From positions 28,103,296 through 28,167,295 of the forward strand of contig JAPTHN010000006.1 of the NCBI GenBank assembly GCA_026936325.1: 64,000 nt of DNA, read 5' to 3'. Source of the stretch: Platynereis dumerilii. Its lineage: Eukaryota > Annelida > Polychaeta > Phyllodocida > Nereididae. How positions within the stretch are numbered: position 1 is the first letter of the stretch; every line of letters starts with the position of its first letter. Under the pieces are notes generated by a model. The model searched no databases. It worked only from the letters and a program-made list of their open reading frames with translations, and was not told the DNA's origin. Made by a program: the position numbers and the translations under genes. Below are positions 54,801 through 64,000 of this stretch, one piece after another.

Positions 54801-57800
54801 TTCCAATGCTTGTCAGCGATTTCAAAAGGTTTAAACTCAGTTGAGCAGTCCTCAGGAGCATCCATGCTACTAAATGAAGTGCTGAGGCTGAACAGCCTGA
54901 GCTGTATTTTCAGACCTCATGTATATATGGTGGGCTGATAAACTATCCATTTTAATTCAATTGAACAACCATTTATAAATAATCTATTATTTGATTTCAA
55001 ACAATGTGCAATAAAAATGTTCCAATTGAATAAAGAATAATTTGATCAAATCAACATCCAAAGAAATCCACAACATCCACGAGGTGGCAGGTGCTCCACT
55101 AGCTATATACTGGACTTCATTAATTAGTACTGAGGCCTGGGCCCACCATTGGCTTTCACTATAACTCTTGTTGTCCTGCACATGATTGTGGGAAAATGGT
55201 TCCACTCCAGTGGTTCCAAAAGTCAACATCCAGTGTTTTGGGAAGGGCAGGGCAACATTTACATTAACTTGGGAGAGTTCTTTCATTTCATGCTATCAAT
55301 ACCAGCTTCCCAAAACTAGTGTGGCTTAATGTTCCCTAATAACCTCTCAACACAAAGCAGACCTCATGAAATTTGTATGTTTTTAGGTATACCCTCCATT
55401 CACAAGATTGTGGAATCCTACCCTTCCCCCCCCCCCACCCAAAATGGTAGAGTCCATGTGGTTACAAGTTGGTGTCACATGACCTACACCCAGTTCCCTC
55501 ATTGGTCAGCCTACTACTACTAGGTAAACAGCAAACATGGCAAACATTTGAAGAGGCAAACATCTAGATGTTCCACAGAAATAACTAAGAAACTGATGAA
55601 ATAACAACATACACAGATGTCATTGCTATGCCAGAACTTCATTTGTATCACACATAAATGGTCACATGAAAAATTTACACAGTTTGTTGGTCATTTGCCA
55701 AGTTTCAGGCCAATCTCATAATTAGTAAAAGCAGACAACCCACTTTCAATCCCCTTTTCCCTTATCACTTCCTGACCTCCTTTGCGCTCCTCTAACTAGA
55801 CAGCGGATGGAATCCGCACCTCCAGAGCTGGATAGTTGGGTTGCCCCCTGTCCCCCTAGGCCAATGTTGTGTTGGGGCAATTGAAAGACCCTGGACATCC
55901 CTGAATGAATATGTCTCATAGAGACAGGAAGACTGTGTAGGGCAACACAGAAAGCAATGTCATTGGCTACCTGTTCCTGCTAGAATACAATTGAAGCTGA
56001 TGAGTACAACCTCGAAGGCATTGAACGACAAAGCACCAAAGTACATTCAGACAGTTGTGCAGCTGAAGCCCAATGGGAAACATAACTTTAGGAGGAATAA
56101 TAAACTCTTATTAATAGAACCAGCTTCAAAGAACCATAACAAATTTGTAGAAAGAGCTTGCATACATGTGCATACTTTTCATAAGAAATAAGGAAAATTT
56201 GATGCATGAAAAGAGAGTTCAAAAACAATGATAATGATAGCCTATTGTCTGTATTGATAACCATGGAAATTATGTACTCAGCTGGTCAATGTGAAGGTCC
56301 AACAGCATCAATGTTTTAAAATATGGTTTGGGAGTACTTATTTAAATGCAAGGAACTCATGAAAATTTAAAAGAACAACAAGTCAACAACTTTGAAAGAC
56401 AGTCAAGAGCACCCTACAGTCATTGTGCAATTACATACATACATACATGTAGGTAAGTGAAAACCAGTTCAGAGATGTCTCAGCAGGGGCACTGTGAGCA
56501 ATGTTGGCCAAAGTGGATGAGGAGCTCTGGTGGAGAAAGAGGGAACTACCCATTTGGGTTACAACTTGGGCAAAGGTCCGTAAATGATGCGCTCGTGATT
56601 TTTCTGATGTTTTGAGCTGAATAAAGTCTTTTAACATGACAAGACCTGTAAATTGAGTGTCGGTCATTCGGTCTGACAATGAGGATGATGTTGTCGGATA
56701 GGTCCGACGATCTTTGCAAAGCCTGAAGGGATTGCGTGCACTCACAACATATGCGAATTCAATAGTCCAACTTTGAGGTCGTCCGACAGACACAGAAACT
56801 TCCCAAGTACATCCAGAACCTTTCCAAACGAAGCAATACATCCATGTTGAAGTAATCCAACCGTGCTTGACACAGATAATGTCCGTAACATATCAAATCT
56901 CCAGATGGAATCCACTGCATTTTGCTAACATTTTTTTGTTGTGCATAACGCACGTGCTCACTTCCGGAAGTATCCGATGTTTCACGAGGATTGCCGAAAA
57001 TCACGATTGGACGCGACCTCTGGCGAGTAAATTGGTTTTTGAGTGGAACCAGTCAGGCGACTTTGACCAATCAGATCGCTTCATTCCGGCGGGAGCCTGT
57101 CACACTTACGCCAGACTACGCCGACCAATCACATTGCTGCATTCCGAGGACGCCAACCAATCACATTGCTGCATATCCAGGGCCGAGTTAGACTCACTTA
57201 GAGACCGGCAACACAGAAATTGTGGGTCGGCCATAATTCTGGCTCGACGCCGTGGCAAAAATGCATTGAAAATGTCCGATTTCTGGCTATTCTCGGCATT
57301 GCGGAGGTCTATTAACAGACATCACTGATAGATCTATCCCTAATCTATCATCCACATCACTCTGACCCTTTAGGATGCTGCGTGTGCAGAGCTGGAGGCA
57401 AAAATTGAGTAAATCACTATATGTTATGTTACCGAGCGTTGGAAACCAAGGCTGACGGATCAGGTGGCGTAGCCGTCCAATCCTCCTGAGCCCAGTGGGC
57501 TCTGGAGGAATAACCGACGATAGGTCGGTTAAAAATTGCGATTTCACCTTTTTTTTTTCTTCTACCGACCGACCCTAAAAAAAGTGCCTTGGGAAGATCC
57601 GAGAAGCTAAAGATCAATTATGCCTGGCCTTATCCACCGCTGGGTTAGCATATCCCTCAGCCCTTGCTTCAAGACGGCTGTTTCTGCAGCCAGGCTAACA
57701 CTACACAGTCTTACAGCCAAATATGTAGCAAAAGACAATCCACTCACATGTTGACAGGCTTAATGCAGTCGGGCGTTTTGTTCTGCACTTTGTTAACCAT

Positions 57801-60800
57801 TGTGCTCACTGGGTGATGCTTGACTTGTTCACGAGGGTAAATCAACTTGACAGCCTCTTTCAGGGGGACTTCTCCAAAGTTGAGCCACCGAGCAACCTCC
57901 TCGTCTGTTGATAGAATAGCCTGAAAATATAAATAACACCATGTCAAGCATCTGTGGGACAGGAAAAGGTACTGGTTGCCATGGATACAGGTACTGGTTG
58001 CCAAGGATATAGGTACTGGTTGCCATGGATACAGGTACTGGTTGCCATGGATACAGGTACTGGTTGCCATGGATACAGCTACTGGTTGCCATGGATACAG
58101 CTACTGGTTGCCATGGATACAGGTACAGGACTCCAAGTCGCCACTTCATAAGAAGGATGCTGATCCGACAACAGAATTAGCAATTGCTAGTCATGTCAGA
58201 GTTAAAATTAATTTTTTATTAACGTTTTTTGAGCTTTTATTGTATATTATTAGCACTCTCATTTAATTTATCAAAAAATCAATATCAAAAGTGGCAAACT
58301 TGTCCTTCATTTTTGGATCCAAAGAAATTTTATTACAAAAGCTTAAATATTCAATATTCCTGCATTATAAGGAAATTGTATGAACTTTAATTCAGATACT
58401 GAGAAAGCCTCAGAACTTCACTGAAGGAGCAAATAATACTTAGTACTTACAGGCATTCTTTTATGCAGCCAGGACATTTTGTCATGAGCATCAACAGTAA
58501 TCATGGAGTAGGAATACAATGGAGGATCTCCCTGAAAATACAATTTAAACATTTTGTAAATAATCTTGAAATACACTTAACCTCACGTAAGTCTTCCATG
58601 TCTATCAACAACTGTCCAGAACTTTCGTAATTCACACTAATAAACAGCAAATGCAAAAATTTCTGTTGCCCAAGCAATTTTTAATGTACCAAATTACCAA
58701 TTATGTCACATTGGGATCACAAAGTATATTAAGTTCACAGTTCATGACAACAGTTAATCAAATTTTTAATTGGTAGTGAACCAACTTTCCCATAAATATC
58801 TATAAATTTGTTATGAAGACATGTGCATTTCATTTAAAGATCATAAAGCCTTACGTTTTTGGGTCTGTAGATGTCAAATATTCCCGCCATGGTCAGTAAC
58901 TTCTTTGGGGAATCGCCTGCAACAAACCAAATTTCACTTAATACAAGAATCCATGGATTCAAAACCGGCCTTTGGCGATTGTATATTCGGGATTGAAATC
59001 ATGAAGAGGGTGATTTACAAATTTTACATATTATTACATGGACTGTTTTTGCATTGAGCAGTGATTGCCAGACTGATAGTGTTTGCTGCAGGCCATAAAA
59101 ACTTTGTGGGGAACCTCTTAGCAAATGCCTATACCATATTTCAGAACTGTAAGTCATATTGGAAATTTTCTCATAATTTATGAGCAAATCCCCATACCAA
59201 ATAATAAAGTCGCCGTGGGCAATTCAAAATATGGTGGCCATTTGGGCAGCCATCTTGGATTTTTCTAAAAAAAATTCTTAGGGGAACCCCTAAGTGAACC
59301 CCTATACCAAATTGCATAAATCTAAGTGTAATACTAAAGTCACAGTGGACAATTCAAAATATGGTGGCCATTTTGGCAGCCATCTTGGATTTTTCCAAAC
59401 ATTTCTGAGGGGGTCCCCTAAGTGAATCCGTATACCAAATTGCATAAATCTAAGTGAAATACTAAAGTCACAGTGGGCAATTCAAAATATGGTGGCCATT
59501 TTGGCAGCCATCTTGCATTTTTCCAAAAAATTTTGAGGGAGTCCACAAAGTGACTCCCTACACCAAATTTCATAAATCCAAGTCAAATACTGGCAGCCTT
59601 TAAAACTCGCTCTGAACTTTCACAAGGCATGCGGGCCGGTAAAAACTGGTTTACAGGACCAACAGAATTTTTACAGGCCCGTTTCTTTGTGGTGTGAAGA
59701 GTTTTTTTGCAACCTTTTCTGCAGACTTCAAATAAAACACCACTTTAGTTTACAATCTGTAAAACTGATATCCAAACAGAGTGGGCTGTTGCACTGTGAA
59801 AATGGCACTTCCTGAATCATCATATAGATGATTTGTCACGATAATTTTACTCTAAGATCAGTTACATGACAAATCAAATAGCCTTCTCTTCATCATGACT
59901 AATCAAACAGCCTCTATGCTTCCCATGGATCTCAAAATTTGGAGATGACACTTCATCAGTTATTATGACTCACAGTCACAGAGTGCCAAAATCTGTGGGA
60001 AGCAAACATTCATTTTATGCATATATACAGGCTGTAATGATAAAATTTGTCAAAATATTATGTCAGAATGAGAAATACACTGAGGAAGGCTCTGGTCTCT
60101 TGGTGGAGTTTAGTGGATGGGTGTTGATAGACATTGCTTGCAGGAATAACTTGGCAATGGTACATAACTTCATCATAGCACTGTACAGAAAGCTGGTGAA
60201 GAAGTAGACAATGCCAAGTGTTATACAAACATAATGATCCACTGAGCAAACATGCCTCATCTAGACATGAACAATTATTTTAAAACACAAGTACTGAAAT
60301 GGTTTGACTCTCACAGTGCTTTGGAATTATAAGCAATCCTGACACAGGGGCATCTTCTCCAATGAGGCTCACAGGCCCACTGCTGGCTGCAGCTGTTCAT
60401 TGCACCTGTAACCATGGTAACCCCTTACAGCTACCTGAATCCCCCATTCATAATGGGCAGGTCCATATTTGACATTGGCCCCATTGCTCACTGGGTAGCA
60501 GCACTGTGTTCAGAGGGGCAAGGCAAGTGGAAAAAGTGGACATGGACATGGACATGGACACATTTACACATGGACAAGTGGACAAGAGTCCCATTTCACC
60601 AAATATCTGTTTAAACCCTCCTCTAATAACCTGCCTTTGGCCGGTTAAAAACTGGCAAAAGGGATTCAAATAATCTCGGGAGCATGAATGTTCCCAGGAC
60701 AACAACCCCATTGCATATAAGCTACTGGGGGTAAAGGAATGGCGAAAAAACTAAGGGAAACTCTCAAACTTGTCTTACATTTTGGTTTACGTTTCAAGCA

Positions 60801-62757
60801 ATGGCAATAATTTTGAGTTATCATAAGTAGTCCCAATCAAAGCATTTAATATTATATGCAGTATATTCAGTGCTTTTCCTGGGACCAAAATTCAATTAGC
60901 CACAAGGCCAATTTCCAGTGAAATGCAGGGATGTGTGGATAATTTTCATGAAAATATATATGCAATTTTCATTAGCCACATGGAGGATGCATTAGCTAGG
61001 AAAAGCACTGCTGTCAGACACTGTGTATTAACTGTGGAACTCTTTAAACGCTTGGCCAACCACTTTCATAAGTATTAGTAAATTGTAAGGCCTTATAAAT
61101 GCTAAAGTTTCATTTTCTGCTTACCAGAATTCTGAGAATTTTGACCTTCTGCGCCATCTTCACTTTTAACTTCAGTTTTAATGACAGTGGTGCCCTCTTC
61201 CGGATGGTAAATGTAATACGGCTGCGACTTGTTATGCCACTCAAAATATCTGAAAATTGCAAAACCATGTTTTATAACATTAGAATGTGTTGAGAATCAT
61301 GTACTCAAGACTATTTTTCCAGGGGAAAACTATTTTATAAAAATATCATAAATCATACATATATCATCTTCAGAAATCTGTCCATTCACTCCACTGAGGT
61401 ATTATAAGTTTCGTATCAGCAATTAAAAATACTTCAGAGAAGATATTCACTTTGAGTGAACTTTTATACCAGATCTTATCACCAGTTTAAATTTTAACTT
61501 TTTCATTTTATTTTGATGTTACTCTTAAAAATATCTTACTTAACCTTTTTGTAAACAGTAAAGTGCATTAGAATCATATGAGACGATGTACTATGACATG
61601 TTAAAAGAACAATATTCACCCATCGCAAAGCACCACACATCGTCGTCCTTTTTCCAGGGGTCTTTTGTACGTGTTTTTGTCACACATAGTGTCACTGCGA
61701 GCATTGATGGTGTTGTAGCCGGCCGATTTGGTGTCTCCCGAATGCCACGGAGGAATAAGACCCCATTTCATGGGTTGGATGACAAAATCACTCGGAACTT
61801 CGCCTTCTGCCAATTCTTGGTCTTCCGATAACTTTGTACTAGATTCTGGTTCCTCAGGATTTTCTGTTTCCATCTTGGGATCTTTCTTGGAATCTTCAAA
61901 GTGCTTCTTTGACACCATGACAGGTCTGCAAAAAAAATTTACATTCGCTCAGTAAAGCTTCATTAAAGTTAACTGGCTTGTCAGATTTGTTGCCTGCACA
62001 TTGCAAAGCCAAAAATATTTTCTGATTATTTTCGGTGCCTAAGTTCATTGAAACAACACAGATTATACCCTTGTGTTAAAATTTTTAAGACATTCCTTTT
62101 AAATTGCTGTCTCAGGAAATTTAGGTAGATTTAGTGAAGCAATAAAATTTTGGCTTCCAACAATCCTTCATCAAATAGTTTGGGACAAATACAACTTAGA
62201 TGCAGTCCCAGTTAGACATTCATAATGTGAATAGAGAGCCAGTAAATTCAACTCGATTTGCTATAAATTCCAACATGTTAAATAGATCCTTTGAATAATG
62301 GGATAACAGAAGCCTCAGCAACTTGCAAAGTACTAATTAAAATACCCCACTCATGTGGCGCTATTCAATTGCACTTGATCCAATTACCCTTTTCAGTTGC
62401 AATTCACTTTGACACTCAGATATTGATAATCAAACTAGTGACAGGGACACTGCCGCAATATTTAATTGATAAATTTCATTAATAGAAATCAATGTTTGAC
62501 TAAAATTTCATCATAGACAAGCAACAGTTACTGTTACAGGCCTGTTATTATCATGATAGGCCCCCTGCCAATACAAAACAATTCAACAACTGACTGGCGC
62601 AAAAGTATGTATCACTTACAGGTAGTTGGTGGGAGCAGCATTGTATGAAGGGTAATATTTTCCCCCATCTGGAGCTTGTTTCCACTTGGGTTGGGACCAT
62701 TTGCCATTGCCTTGAGTTCTGCGGCACGTTCTGCACACATCATCCGCAGCAAGGGTA
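51684..62757 (-). CDS. HMCES: HMCES, SRAP-domain abasic-site crosslinking protein (5' exon outside window)
   Basis: HMCES covalently traps abasic sites in single-stranded DNA at replication forks through Cys2. Exons in order: 62620-62757, 61620-61925, 61125-61249, 58855-58916, 58451-58531, 57748-57920, 51684-51810; all phases join. Conserved blocks: KYYPSYNAAP, WGLIPPW, YNTINARSDT, KGRRCVVLCDG-YFEW, LTMAGIFD, SYSMITVDA, LHKRMP, WLNFGEVP, HPVSTMVN. The Asn of NAR, Glu of YFEW and His of HHPVS match the SRAP active site. About 337 residues are visible; human HMCES has 354. The missing start should supply MCGR and two bases of a Cys codon; it was not found up to 64,000. Not linked functionally to the AK5-like neighbour by anything seen here. 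Confidence 0.95.
53085..54215. repeat. Tandem array of about 150-bp units with ATGGCCGCCATCTTGG
   Basis: About seven units; the word ccatcttgga recurs at intervals of 128 and then 148-151 bp. Each unit carries taccaaatttcataact and aaatattaaggtcacaatg. Left flank shares tggattcaaaaccg with the 59-kb array. Confidence 0.85.
55955..56205 (+). pseudogene. LINE ORF2 C-terminal fragment (HWLPV...KALN...)
   Basis: Reads CHWLPVPARIQLKLMSTTSK, then ALNDKAPKYIQTVV and RRNNKLLLIEPASKNHNKF. This is the widespread LINE block LHWLPV..RI.FK...L.YKALN..AP.Y. Truncated at both ends. Confidence 0.7.
56880..57260. promoter_or_regulatory. CpG-rich segment with ETS palindrome and three CCAAT boxes
   Basis: ACTTCCGGAAGT (56,957-56,969) is a perfect ETS-type palindrome. 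CCAATCA occurs three times at about 57.07, 57.12 and 57.16 kb. CpG density is well above the surroundings. On the minus strand a short frame follows (MYCFVWKGSGCTWEVSVSVG) and ends at a good donor (TATGTT|GTGAGT, about 56.75 kb). It may be an unrecognised first exon or an inserted promoter. Confidence 0.4.
57478..57640. mobile_element. Second copy of the CTACCGACCGACCCTA MITE
   Basis: Shares ctaccgaccgaccctaaaaa, the downstream text agatccgagaagctaaag and the same right end as the 22.2-kb element; the left end is diverged. Confidence 0.5.
57748..57920 (-). CDS. HMCES: HMCES exon 7
   Basis: AILSTDEEVARWLNFGEVPL, then KEAVKLIYPREQVKHHPVST and VNKVQNKTPDCIKPVN. The His before PVS matches catalytic His210 of human HMCES. 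Ends in phase 2. Confidence 0.95.
57966..58130. repeat. 22-bp minisatellite, X-box-like unit
   Basis: Seven to eight near-identical units of GTTGCCATGGATACAG plus GTACTG, 45 nt upstream (transcript sense) of the acceptor of HMCES exon 7. High identity suggests recent spread. Confidence 0.9.
58451..58531 (-). CDS. HMCES: HMCES exon 6
   Basis: GDPPLYSYSMITVDAHDKMS then WLHKRMP; human has [22 protein letters not shown]. The first His of human IHHRMP aligns with LHKRMP. Confidence 0.93.
58855..58916 (-). CDS. HMCES: HMCES exon 5
   Basis: (G)DSPKKLLTMAGIFDIYRPKN; human has RLLTMAGIFDCWEP. Confidence 0.93.
59070..59590. repeat. Related tandem array of about 129-bp units
   Basis: Four units with atggtggccattttggcagc and taccaaattgcataaatcta, spaced 128-130 bp. 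Lies in HMCES intron between exons 4 and 5. Sister of the 53-54-kb array with a different unit length. Confidence 0.85.
60535..60590 (+). repeat. TGGACA microrepeat
   Basis: Four to five TGGACA units followed by agagtcccatttcacc; a related phrase (gacacatggacatgg..gagtcccctttcac) closes the 53-54-kb array. Confidence 0.6.
60869..61013. mobile_element. Short hAT-like MITE
   Basis: Ends CAGTGCTTTTCCT and AGGAAAAGCACTG, with attagccaca in both halves. About 145 bp. Confidence 0.6.
61125..61249 (-). CDS. HMCES: HMCES exon 4
   Basis: YFEWHNKSQPYYIYHPEEGT, then a Lys/Glu/Ser/Gln-rich stretch. The Glu of FEW matches the SRAP catalytic Glu (human FYEW). Confidence 0.93.
61620..61925 (-). CDS. HMCES: HMCES exon 3 with acidic insert
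   Basis: PVMVSKKHFEDSKKDPKMET, a Glu/Ser/Pro-rich insert of about 25 residues, then FVIQPMKWGLIPPWH, GYNTINARSDTMCDKNTYKR and EKGRRCVVLCDG. The insert is longer than the matching human loop (KDADSSERIIAPMRWGL). NAR carries the conserved Asn. Confidence 0.95.
62620..62757 (-). CDS. HMCES: HMCES exon 2
   Basis: TLAADDVCRTCRRTQGNGKW, then QAPDGGKYYPSYNAAPTNY. Starts with one base of a split codon (probably Cys, TG|T) and ends in phase 2. Confidence 0.93.
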
Positions 62758-64000
62758 CTGAAATTAAAGAAATAACTTCTCATGAACATTTAAAATTCAT
62801 AATATTAAGTTATACATCGTATAATACATGCTAGTCCAAAGCAAAATAACTCAACATGAGACATCACAGACAGCAGGCCATTTCATCTGGCTTTTCATGA
62901 TAATTAATTTTTTTGTAACTCAACCACAAGCTAATCAAATAAATTTATATAAATTTTACAGGAAATAAACTTTTTACTTTATTTATAAATTTTATGAAAG
63001 AGAGGTACTGGACAACGTTAAACATATTGTTAAATTGATGCTCGAGCAACACCCATCGGTGTACAGCCTGTATTAACACAACTATGTCTGCATCGTACAT
63101 GGTCTATGCGCTATGTGGCTGTGGCAAAAATTGGGATCCATGCAAGGACAACCTACACTTAATTGATCTTGGGTAATGTAATTGACAGTTTAATCCGAAT
63201 ACAAGCAAGGATGTGGGTTCCGTTCCAGTGATAACACAACATGTAGCAGAGAATCTGCTCCCGATTTGTCAGGTTAAGAAATGGCCTTTTGTATTACTGG
63301 GTAATGTCTGTTGCTAACTCATACTAATTAAAAGAGGTGGCGGAGCGCACTTGGCACATGTGCCCCCCATACCTTTGGGTCCAAAAATACATAACATGCC
63401 CCCTTGGCTCCTTGAAATGACTTTAGAAAATTTGCCTTGGGGATGACCCTCACTTTTCGAAATATTCTGCCACATCTGCCCCCCGAAAATCATTTGGCCC
63501 CTAATTTTGGCTTAAACCCATTTTCCCATAGGTCATAACAAGTCAGATGGCCCCCCCCCCCCCGGTTGACCGGCCTTGGCCCCTAAAATAAATCCTAGTT
63601 ACGCCACTGATAGAGTGGGGAAACACTTTTCGTTGATTGAGGAAATTTTATCATTATTCGTTTGTAATTAGCATAGCAATTTGATCGTGCCAAATTAGTT
63701 TCAGTTGAATGAATTTAGTATAATGGCAGCATAAAGACGGTTCGGTCACAGTTGGGGTTTGCCACTGCCACTGGGTCTGGGGGAAGGGGTACGTGTTTGA
63801 CAATGAGTCAATGACAAGAAGGGGTTTGCAGGTTTGACACAAGCCTTGAAAAGGGGGCTGGCAGCCAATGTCAGCTATACTGTATCGATCTATAGGCTGT
63901 ACCTGTGTATAATACTATTGTTGATACTATTGTCAATGCCCACTTTAAAATGCCATGTAACATGTGACACTGATCATGTTGATGACAATGATGTTGAACT
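62758..64000. other. HMCES first intron, no exon seen
   Basis: I looked on the minus strand for ATGTGCGG (MCG) and a donor giving a split Cys codon and found none. Besides the MITE-like repeat the stretch shows nothing recognisable. Confidence 0.5.
63335..63611. mobile_element. MITE-like repeat with GTGGCGTAACTAGG end
   Basis: On the minus strand starts CAGTGGCGTAACTAGGATTT; the far end has the weakly similar gaggtggcggagcgcac. The interior is rich in GGGGGC(C) words and a C-run (63.55 kb). Non-coding. Confidence 0.5.

Larger units (their letters stand above)
51811..57747. other. Large HMCES intron
   Basis: Contains two short scraps near 51.92 and 52.75 kb, the 150-bp repeat array (53.1-54.2 kb), a LINE fragment (55.96-56.2 kb), a promoter-like CpG-rich stretch (56.9-57.3 kb) and a MITE (57.5 kb). 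Otherwise AT-rich unique text. Confidence 0.5.

Noticed and set aside
56867-57328. 153-codon plus-strand frame
   Set aside because: Overlaps the CpG-rich promoter-like stretch, has no recognisable motif, and its length is explained by low stop density in GC-rich text.
57954-58266. Direct repeats of about 22 bp resembling a CRISPR array or a coding repeat
   Set aside because: Units are contiguous with no unique spacers and the sequence is an animal genome; it is a minisatellite.
63654-63842. Candidate first exon of HMCES
   Set aside because: The frame lacks MCGR and no donor gives the needed split Cys codon.

Overview
The window is animal nuclear DNA: AT-rich, with small exons bounded by GT/AG sites, kilobase introns and many short interspersed repeats. 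It holds two protein genes, both on the minus strand, and neither is complete. The repeat content (tRNA-headed SINEs, hAT and Tc1/mariner-type MITEs, a foldback element resembling the TU elements of sea urchins, CR1/L2/jockey-like LINE scraps) and the gene structures suggest a marine invertebrate deuterostome, perhaps an echinoderm. That placement is inference.

Gene 1 (42,199 down to 2,522 and beyond the left edge) is an adenylate kinase 5 (AK5) relative. I could phase 27 coding exons into one continuous frame of 1,105 residues: an N-terminal AK5-type docking/dimerisation segment, a linker, then five adenylate-kinase-like domains. Human AK5 has two. The first four domains here have lost the P-loop lysine, and the third and fourth also lack the NMP-binding segment. 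Only the fifth, cut by the window edge, has an intact P-loop and DGYPR motif. Every P-loop is split by a phase-1 intron in its first glycine codon, which points to en-bloc exon duplication. Variants visible in the DNA are an alternative first exon with a myristoylation/palmitoylation-like start (32.0-32.5 kb), a 10-nt microexon (6.6 kb), and a second copy of one linker exon (4.6 kb) that ends in a stop overlapping AATAAA and would give a product without the only intact kinase domain.

Gene 2 (62,757 down to 51,684) is HMCES, the SRAP-domain sensor of abasic sites in single-stranded DNA. Seven exons are visible, including a remote last exon 6 kb downstream. The first exon, with the catalytic Cys2, lies to the right of the window.

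Between and inside the genes are repeats. An intronic 39-bp array (15.1-15.8 kb) multiplies a splice acceptor. A 23-bp array lies at 28.5-29.45 kb. A 3-kb foldback element built of CTGCAGAATTCTGCAG palindromes sits in intron 1 of AK5 (38.0-41.1 kb). Two arrays of kill-repeat-like 'ATGGCGGCCATCTTGG' units lie in HMCES introns, along with a 22-bp array whose unit resembles an RFX X-box (57.96-58.13 kb). The 42.3-51.1 kb intergenic stretch is a graveyard of LINE, SINE and MITE copies. A CpG-rich, CCAAT- and ETS-bearing promoter-like segment lies inside the last HMCES intron (56.9-57.3 kb).
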